DNA of 64,000 nt, from contig MNCI01010141.1 of the NCBI GenBank assembly GCA_015680685.1, positions 511,791-575,790 on the forward strand. Reading direction: 5' to 3'. Below, piece after piece: positions 58,040 to 64,000 of this stretch (its first letter is position 1; the number at the start of each line of letters is the position of its first letter). The position numbers and the translations under genes are program-made. The notes below the pieces were generated by a model that worked only from the letters and a program-made list of their open reading frames with translations, had not been told where the DNA came from and did no database searches. Origin of the DNA: Gnetum montanum. Its lineage: Eukaryota; Streptophyta; Gnetopsida; Gnetales; Gnetaceae.

Positions 58040-58520
58040 GTTACCAAACAATTACACTTAAAATAGTTGAAACCAATTGTACTCATTCCTCTTAACTATA
58101 GAATATGAAAAGTAAAGTACTTAGAAATATAAAGAGTCAAGCTAATGTAAACAAGAAAATTATGCTAAGTAAACAAAAGAACTAAGGAAATAATGCAATG
58201 ATGAAAAATAATTTCAATCTTTATCACCATGCATGAACTATGTCCAAGTACAATTTACTCAAATAAAGACTCAATTCAACTGCTTACCACCACACTGCGG
58301 GTAATTCACTCTATTGCTAAGACTATGAAATAAAACTACAAGAGTTTTGGTAAGGGTTGGTAAAAGTTGTTGTTGCTTGTGCATCCAAGTATTTGTATTT
58401 ATAGGGTTGCATAGCCCTCAAGATATTGCATCAATGATGACATAGCATAAGCTACGATATAGTTGATACAATATCATAGATATAATAGCGTACTTGAGAA
58501 AAAATGAATTTATCATAAGT

Positions 58521-59200
58521 TCTAGAGCATGTTGGAAAATTTAGAAGTTCCTAGAACATTGCTATATGCTATCCAAAAGCTTTACAAAATGGTTTGCATT
58601 TAGTTTACAAATGGACAAGAAATAATTTCATTTAATAAATTTATTTATGTAAAATAAGAACCTCCTTTGTCTCCTACTTTGTTTGATCTTTTTATTGATG
58701 AATTTACATAGTGGATACATAAAAAATACCAACTCATTTGCAACTATAATAGGAAATGATCCTATCCAAATCTACTTTATGTTGATGATGTCTCAATTTC
58801 AAACTCTATAGAAGGGTTGCAGAAAATGATTAGTACTTTTGATGACTTCTCTTCATTTTTAGGAATGAAGTTAATAAATAGAAAACTAAAATCATGATTT
58901 GTGATACATGTAATAAGACAAGTAATTTCACTATAGGAAATAAACAAGTGAATAGTCTGGCTATATCTAAAGCTATCTATCAAAACATTCTAATTGTATC
59001 TAAAATTATGCAAAGGTAATAAAGCATAATTAACAAAGAATAAATTAAAATAAAAGATAAGGGTGTTATATTTATTTTATTCTAGTAGGGCACTTGCTAG
59101 ATAGAGAAGTGGTAGGATCATATCATACTATGAAGAGGCTAGAATTTCCTATAGATATTAGCATTAGGTAAAGAATATTTAGAAATATATATTGGTACAT
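58521..59200 (+). pseudogene. LINE reverse transcriptase, part 2 (split by element 3)
   Basis: The plus-strand frame reads 'MLENLEVPRTLLYAIQKLYK', then 'PPLSPTLFDLFIDEFT', the LINE block QGxPLSPxLFxLxIDE, and 'LLYVDDVSISNSIEGLQKM', which holds the catalytic [YF]-x-DD as YVDD at about 58776-58790. 'FSSFLGMKLINRKLKIMI' follows, matching the LxxxxxGLxVNxxKTKxMI block. Further decayed frames run to about 59200. Stops are present throughout. This is the continuation of 38660-38826 across element 3. Confidence 0.8.
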
Positions 59201-60759
59201 CTCATGTGAAAATGTAGCCTATGCACTTTAGACATCGCCCACCATTATTTTCAATGATTCCTTGAATTTTGTATGATCTAGATTTCTTTTATTTATGTTT
59301 ATGATGTTATGCATCCTTAAATCATTTTAGTTCTTATTTAATCAATTGGGATTTTTTTGTTGAAATTATATTAAATATGGAGTTTATAAAGAGGGGTTTT
59401 GGATTTTCTATACAAAGAAAAAAAGTTCTTCAAAGTTTAAGATTGAAGCATGGATTTATGAATTTCTAGGTAATTTTATTTTTAGTTAGATTTTAATTTT
59501 TATAATTTGTAATTCCAAGATCAAATCTAGAAAATTTATAAGCATTGAAAATATTACCTATATGCAGACTAAAGATTTAAAATGTTCCTAACTCCCTTTT
59601 GAAGGCATTTCTTATGCCTAGGTAGTAGAGTGATTTACATCAGGGTTTTGATGGTGGTATAGATGGTAAATTCTCTCTTCATTGTAATGAAGCTTATGAT
59701 CAATGGTGAAATTTTTGATGATTTTTACACCATCAAGACTTGAGTCATAGGTTGTAATGTGAAAAACAATGCATTTTATAAACTTTAGATGAAGTTTGGG
59801 TAGGATGAATTAGTAGGAGTGGAAAGCTCTAAAAACATACTATCATCCTATTAAAATGATTTTTGAAACTAATACTCTAGTGGTACATACTTAATGTGTA
59901 AATTTAACTAATGAATATGATTAATTGGTTTTAATCTCTTTCATTTGGTTAAAATATGCTTCCACTTTTATATGCCTGCTAACATTATATGCCATTCTAT
60001 ATGGATGTGTATGATATTGATGTGCAATAATTTGCTACAATATAATGTGATAGTGATATGATGTATAGAAGCTAGCATAAGGAAATGAATTAGATAGCTA
60101 ATGAAAAGCCTTGGTCTCATATTATTTCACCTTTAGTTTGTAGTGAGGCATTACCAAGCGAATGAAATGCTATGCAACAAGAGTTGATCTTTAAAGCATA
60201 AGGACTAAAAGTTAGGGTAGTGTAGTGTGAGCTTGATCTTGATATTTAATAATAAAAATTTAACATGAAAGTCCAATAGGCATATTATCTAGTTATGTGA
60301 ACTAATTTTGGCATTAAGTACACATTCAGTTGATTTTATATGATACATTAAAGATGCTACTATTCCACAATGTTTGTACCTAGTTGATTATGCTTTTTAT
60401 GCCTTCATGTATGCTATAGCTAGGTAGGTGGGGTGGAAGAGATGTTGTGTAACTATTATGAATAATTTCTTTTTTAGGTAATTTAGTCCCATTTAGCAAT
60501 GGTTGTGATACTTCACCCATCTAATTCTAGTCTAGCAGGCGTTATACAAAAGGAAAAATTGGTAAATGCATAAAATTAAAATTTGTGCATGTAAAATTTG
60601 TTGGACGCCAAGAAACATTAGATAATAAAATTAGTATTTCAAGTTATGACATTTTATCCTAACTGGAATATAAATCTATATCTTAACTTTGAGCATACCT
60701 ACATTATTCAAGAGAAGAAATGATAACTATTTGCTAAGAAATAATCTCATACTTAAGAT
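59201..60759. other. Unassigned AT-rich DNA
   Basis: No open frame, repeat boundary or motif that I can name. Weak resemblance to retroelement coding around 60080-60200 was not convincing. Confidence 0.35.
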
Positions 60760-61340
60760 GAGTTAGGATGATTAAATTGTAAAGTTTCTAAGCAATGCTA
60801 CTTAAAGCATCTACTACTAAATTTCTTTTTCCTAGATGATACTTTATTTGAAAATCAAGATATTCTAGCAAATCTATACATCTTCTTTACCTTATATCCA
60901 ATAGAGGCAAACCAATTAATTACTAAAGGCTTTGATAATTTATCCAAAGAAAAATTTGCTTACCAAGTAGGTAATGTCTTCAAATTTTAAAGTTAAAATA
61001 CTAGCTCCTAACTTTAGGTCAAGAATTAGATACTTAACTTCATGAGACTTTAAATGATGGGAGACATAAGCTGCATCTTTTTCTTATTAAATAAGAACAC
61101 ATTAAAGTCATTTATTAGCAACATTAGTGTAAATATCTTAAGGCTTTCTAGAAGTAAAATAGATTAAGAGGCATTGAGATCAATTTCTACTTTAACTCAT
61201 CAAAAGCACTCTAATCAACTTCATTTCAAATAAAATCACTTTCTTTTCTAAAAAACATAGTTAATGGAAATGCTATCTTAGAAACGTGCTTCACAAACCT
61301 TCTATGATATCTTGCCAAGACAAAACAATTTTAGACTTTT
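60760..61340 (-). pseudogene. Ty3/Gypsy RT end and RNase H fragment
   Basis: On the minus strand: 'RRFVKHVSKIAFPLTMFFRK' (pattern YRRFI..FSKIA.PLT.L..K), then 'SHHLKSHEVKYLILDLKLGA' (pattern S..LK..E.NY...DLEL.A), and 'LGKRNLVVDALS' (KG..N.VADALSR). These identify the end of Gypsy RT and RNase H. Frameshifts and stops separate the blocks. No LTRs were seen nearby. Confidence 0.7.
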
Positions 61341-62460
61341 ATCTTCCTTAATATAGATTTTAGAATTCATCTTCCATGGCTTGCATAAGGATCACTACTT
61401 GGAGTGATAGTAGGTACTTGTTTCTCAAGTTTTAAGACCTAGGTTTGAGCTTGGGTATAACTACTTGAAAAAGGTTAAGCTTCTACTTATCCACTTATCC
61501 TCCTACTTTGGTAAAATGAGTATTGAACCTTTGGGGTAATAATCCTTATTATCTTCCCTAGCTTACATGTACTTCTTAGATATATAACAATTCTTAAAAG
61601 TTGTTCCATTTGTTTTCTTAAGTTCATAGGTTGTGAGATAGGCCGTTTAAAATAAGGAACATCCCAGGATATGAAAAGCTTTCTCAACATCTTAAAGTTA
61701 ACATATAGTCATAGAGGGATCTTCCAATTTACCAAAGATAAGGAGATCCAACTTGTAGACATGCTCCACTAGAGTCTTTTCAACATGTTATCTACTATCT
61801 ACTTTATCATCATCACTACATCTACTAGGATTGGATGCACAATTTTAATCTTGAAGGTCACAAAAGCTATTCTTTGATATCTCTTTAAGAGATTCCATTG
61901 GTACTAGACTCCTCAACTAGTATGTTACCAGAACAAGTTCTCCTTGAATCCATCCTAAAAAGCTATAAACCTATATCTTGTTGAATAATTTTACATGATT
62001 TTTGATTTTTTAGAATAAAACATTCATATAAAATTTTAGCATCATAACTTTATTATTGTAGGAGATATAGCTTTATAAAATTGCACTATTAGAATTTATA
62101 TTATTTCATTTCTTTGATTCATTATCTATAAATTTTTTTAAAAATGTTTTAGGTAATAGAAAATTATGTAGTTTGTAAAGGCTATATCCTTCAAATTGTA
62201 TTAGACCTTTAAGTAAAATTTTGACTAGCTATTGCTACATATATTTATTTTAAATGAAACTAAGATCACTAAAAATTACATGATGAACATGCTTTCCTTC
62301 ATGAGCCAATGAAAATTCACTTTCAAAGAATTTTTTCCTTAGAAGAATTTGATAAGAATGCCTTTCACATAGTTGCTTTGCATATTTCTTGCATAAACAA
62401 GCATGAACATAATTAGTTACATGGTACACATATTTCTCTATATGAATTAAATGTTGTTGA
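61341..62460. other. Unassigned AT-rich DNA
   Basis: It holds a 67-codon minus-strand frame (61690-61487) without recognisable motifs, perhaps an upstream part of the Gypsy fragment. The remainder is featureless. Confidence 0.35.
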
Positions 62461-63000
62461 TTTTACCATGACTAATGACAAAGCTGATAGTTTTAATGGT
62501 GATCTTGTTAAATTTTTAAAATGTCTTTGGGACTTTATTTTATCATTACTACTAATCTTTATTTTATCATTATGGAAGACATTTTCAAAGGTAGTCTAGA
62601 AAGTTATTCGAATAAAGGAGTTATCAAATTTAATTTAAAAGAAGAAGACTCATCTTATATTACGAATTGTTGACTTGTTACTTTGTTGAACATTATTTAT
62701 AATATTTTAGCTAAGTGTTTTGTTATGTGTCTACAAGGTATTCTTGCAAATATTCTTTGTCGATAGTAAAAAACGTTTGTTAAAAATAGATATGTTCTTG
62801 ATAATGTTGTTGCTTCTTGAAATAGTATGCAATATGAAAAAGACATCAATCAAAATATTTGTTTATTAAATTTGACTTTAGATTAAATGGGGATTTATCC
62901 TTGATTATATTTAGAAACTTGGTTTTAGTTATAAATTTATAAATATGATTCATTGTCTTTTTGCTAATATTAATGCTTGTGTTGCTATAATAGTAGGTTG
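62461..63000 (+). pseudogene. L1-type LINE reverse transcriptase fragment
   Basis: Plus-strand frames give 'MTNDKADSFNGDLVKFL' (L1 pattern K.PGPDG....F), then 'SYSNKGVIKFNLKEEDSSYI' (N.G.I.LIPK..D), 'LVTLLNIIYNILAKCF' (RPISLLNV.YKI.AK.L), 'FVKNRYVLDNVVAS' (FV.GR.ILDN) and 'QYEKDINQNICLLNL'. This is the N-terminal half of a plant L1 RT. Stops are present and the catalytic part is not in view. Confidence 0.78.
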
Positions 63001-63414
63001 TAACACTCTTATTAATTATCTATAAAATTCTATAAATAACTAATAGAAATAGTACAAAACCCCTATGGATCTAGATTTAACCTTGATCTAACTATAACAT
63101 AAAATAAATGTTTAACTAACAATCATTGTTGATTAGGAGTATCAAGAAAATAGTACAACATGGTTAGTAAAATTTCTTATTGCTAACATTAATAATCAAT
63201 TAAAAATAAATATAAAAAATAAAAATAAATACAACCAAAAAATGTTAATGTTAAAAAATAAAATAAATTACATAGTAGGAAAGTACGTGAGGAGATGATC
63301 CTAATGACACTTATTTCTTTTAAATTGTACTTTTTGAAATAAATTTATTCATGATTAAAATTTATGAATAAAATATTAGAAATAATATTAAAATCATCAT
63401 CTTAATATTGTCCT

Positions 63415-63930
63415 AACAAAATGGAGTTAGCCACATAAATTCTTTGCCACCATTCATCTCTATTAAAAGCTGGATCTTTGTTTATTAGTAGTTTCTTTAA
63501 ATCATTTAAAAACATTTTTTCCATGTCTTTTTCAGTCTTTCTTTTGATGACTTTCTTGCAATAGTTATGTAGCAATAATTTTTTATAAGTTTTCTATATG
63601 ATCTTCTTTGCATATGCAGAAACCTTCTAAGATGTAATTCCTATAACTTATTTGAAATAGAAAGCACTTCAATACTTCCTCTAATGTCTAAATTGTTCAA
63701 ATTATATCTTTTAGCAAAATTCAACATCTATCTAAACATTTGCATTTCTACTACATTGATTTGTTGTTCATGCCTCTTGTGTAGGATGTAACATTTAGCA
63801 TCATGTAAAATAATAGGCCTGACTTTTATCCTATAAAATTTTTCCTTTAGTTTTACTGGGATTCTTTTATCACATAGAACACCATTAACTTGTCTCCATT
63901 TTGACTATCTTACATCAATCCTATTTTTAT
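63415..63930 (-). pseudogene. RTE-type LINE, C-terminal fragment
   Basis: The minus strand reads '[19 protein letters not shown]', '[13 protein letters not shown]' (pattern ..RP.[MI]LYG.EC), '[10 protein letters not shown]' (..V.EMRMLRWM.G) and 'LDIRGSIEVLSI'. It then runs on to 'KSSKERLKKTW' (GRPKKTW). It belongs to the same LINE type as 3930-4527 but on the opposite strand. Stops are present. Confidence 0.72.
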
Positions 63931-64000
63931 GTCTTAATCAATTACACAATTTGATTAGAGCATTAATCCTAGGTAGTATAACTATTTATAGTAAGAGACC

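Larger units (their letters stand above)
38827..58515 (-). mobile_element. LTR retrotransposon, element 3, with element 4 nested in it
   Basis: The left LTR is 38827-39702. The right (5') LTR begins at 50390 and ends at 58515, interrupted by element 4 (50799-58039). Target duplications are caagt (38822-38826) and taagt (58516-58520), 4 of 5 matching. The minus-order interior carries a tRNA-Asp primer site, gag, retropepsin, conserved G-tract, second ORF and coiled coil, plus two solo LTRs at 48224-49167 and 41593-42536. No RT or integrase motifs were found. It is more decayed than elements 2 and 4. Confidence 0.9.

Noticed and set aside
1-64000. tRNA or rRNA genes, plastid or mitochondrial insertions, bacterial-type operons or defence systems
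   Set aside because: No conserved tRNA box pairs, rRNA blocks or organellar genes were recognised; tRNA-like matches are only primer-binding sites.

Overview
The window looks like nuclear DNA of a seed plant with a very large, repeat-filled genome; a gymnosperm would fit, but nothing here proves it. Almost all of it is transposable-element or ancient virus-derived sequence. The only host-gene piece I can support is one 3' terminal exon at 23999-24251. It encodes the C-terminus of a plant 3-hydroxyisobutyrate dehydrogenase-like protein and has a consensus splice acceptor and a stop codon. No other exon of that gene was found, so either its last intron exceeds 24 kb and contains everything to the left, or the exon is an orphan.

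Left part (1-23998, the putative intron): AT-rich non-coding DNA with three RTE-type LINE 3' ends (about 2180, 3340 and 3930-4527). A plus-strand fragment of an endogenous pararetrovirus leader follows (4931-5521). Next is a Ty3/Gypsy element with a tRNA-Met primer site, gag, protease, RT and RNase H (about 5523-9930), cut off before its integrase and 3' LTR. After it comes a minus-strand, decayed endogenous pararetrovirus (Caulimoviridae-like; 9931-13354 and 21831-about 23870). That copy is split by a complete LTR element, 'element 1' (13355-21830).

Right part: four complete insertions and two solo LTRs belong to one LTR-retrotransposon family. They are element 1 (+, 13355-21830), element 2 (-, 26236-35553), element 3 (-, 38827-58515), element 4 (-, 50799-58039, nested in the 5' LTR of element 3), and solo LTRs at 41593-42536 and 48224-49167 (both inside element 3). 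Shared traits are LTR ends TGATGA...TCATCA, a primer site matching tRNA-Asp, a gag with a C-C-H-C finger, and in elements 3 and 4 a retropepsin. Elements 1-3 also carry a second ORF with a plant 'putative transposon protein' (Transposase_32-like) domain followed by a coiled-coil region, in the place where Athila-type elements carry an env-like gene. I see no RT or integrase in any copy, so the family appears non-autonomous and would need enzymes in trans. Just inside the LTR start lies an unstable array of short palindromic words (GATATC in most copies, GACATC or ATCGACATGG types in the solo LTRs).

Element 3 sits in the RT gene of an older plus-strand LINE (about 38660-38826 and 58521-59200). 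The far right holds more degenerate pieces: Gypsy RNase H (-), L1 RT (+) and an RTE LINE C-terminus (-). Two single-N gaps (33321 and 54100) are each flanked by identical 43-46 bp copies and are best read as assembly artefacts. All mobile ORFs carry stops or frameshifts except short stretches; nothing here looks like an active operon or a defence system.
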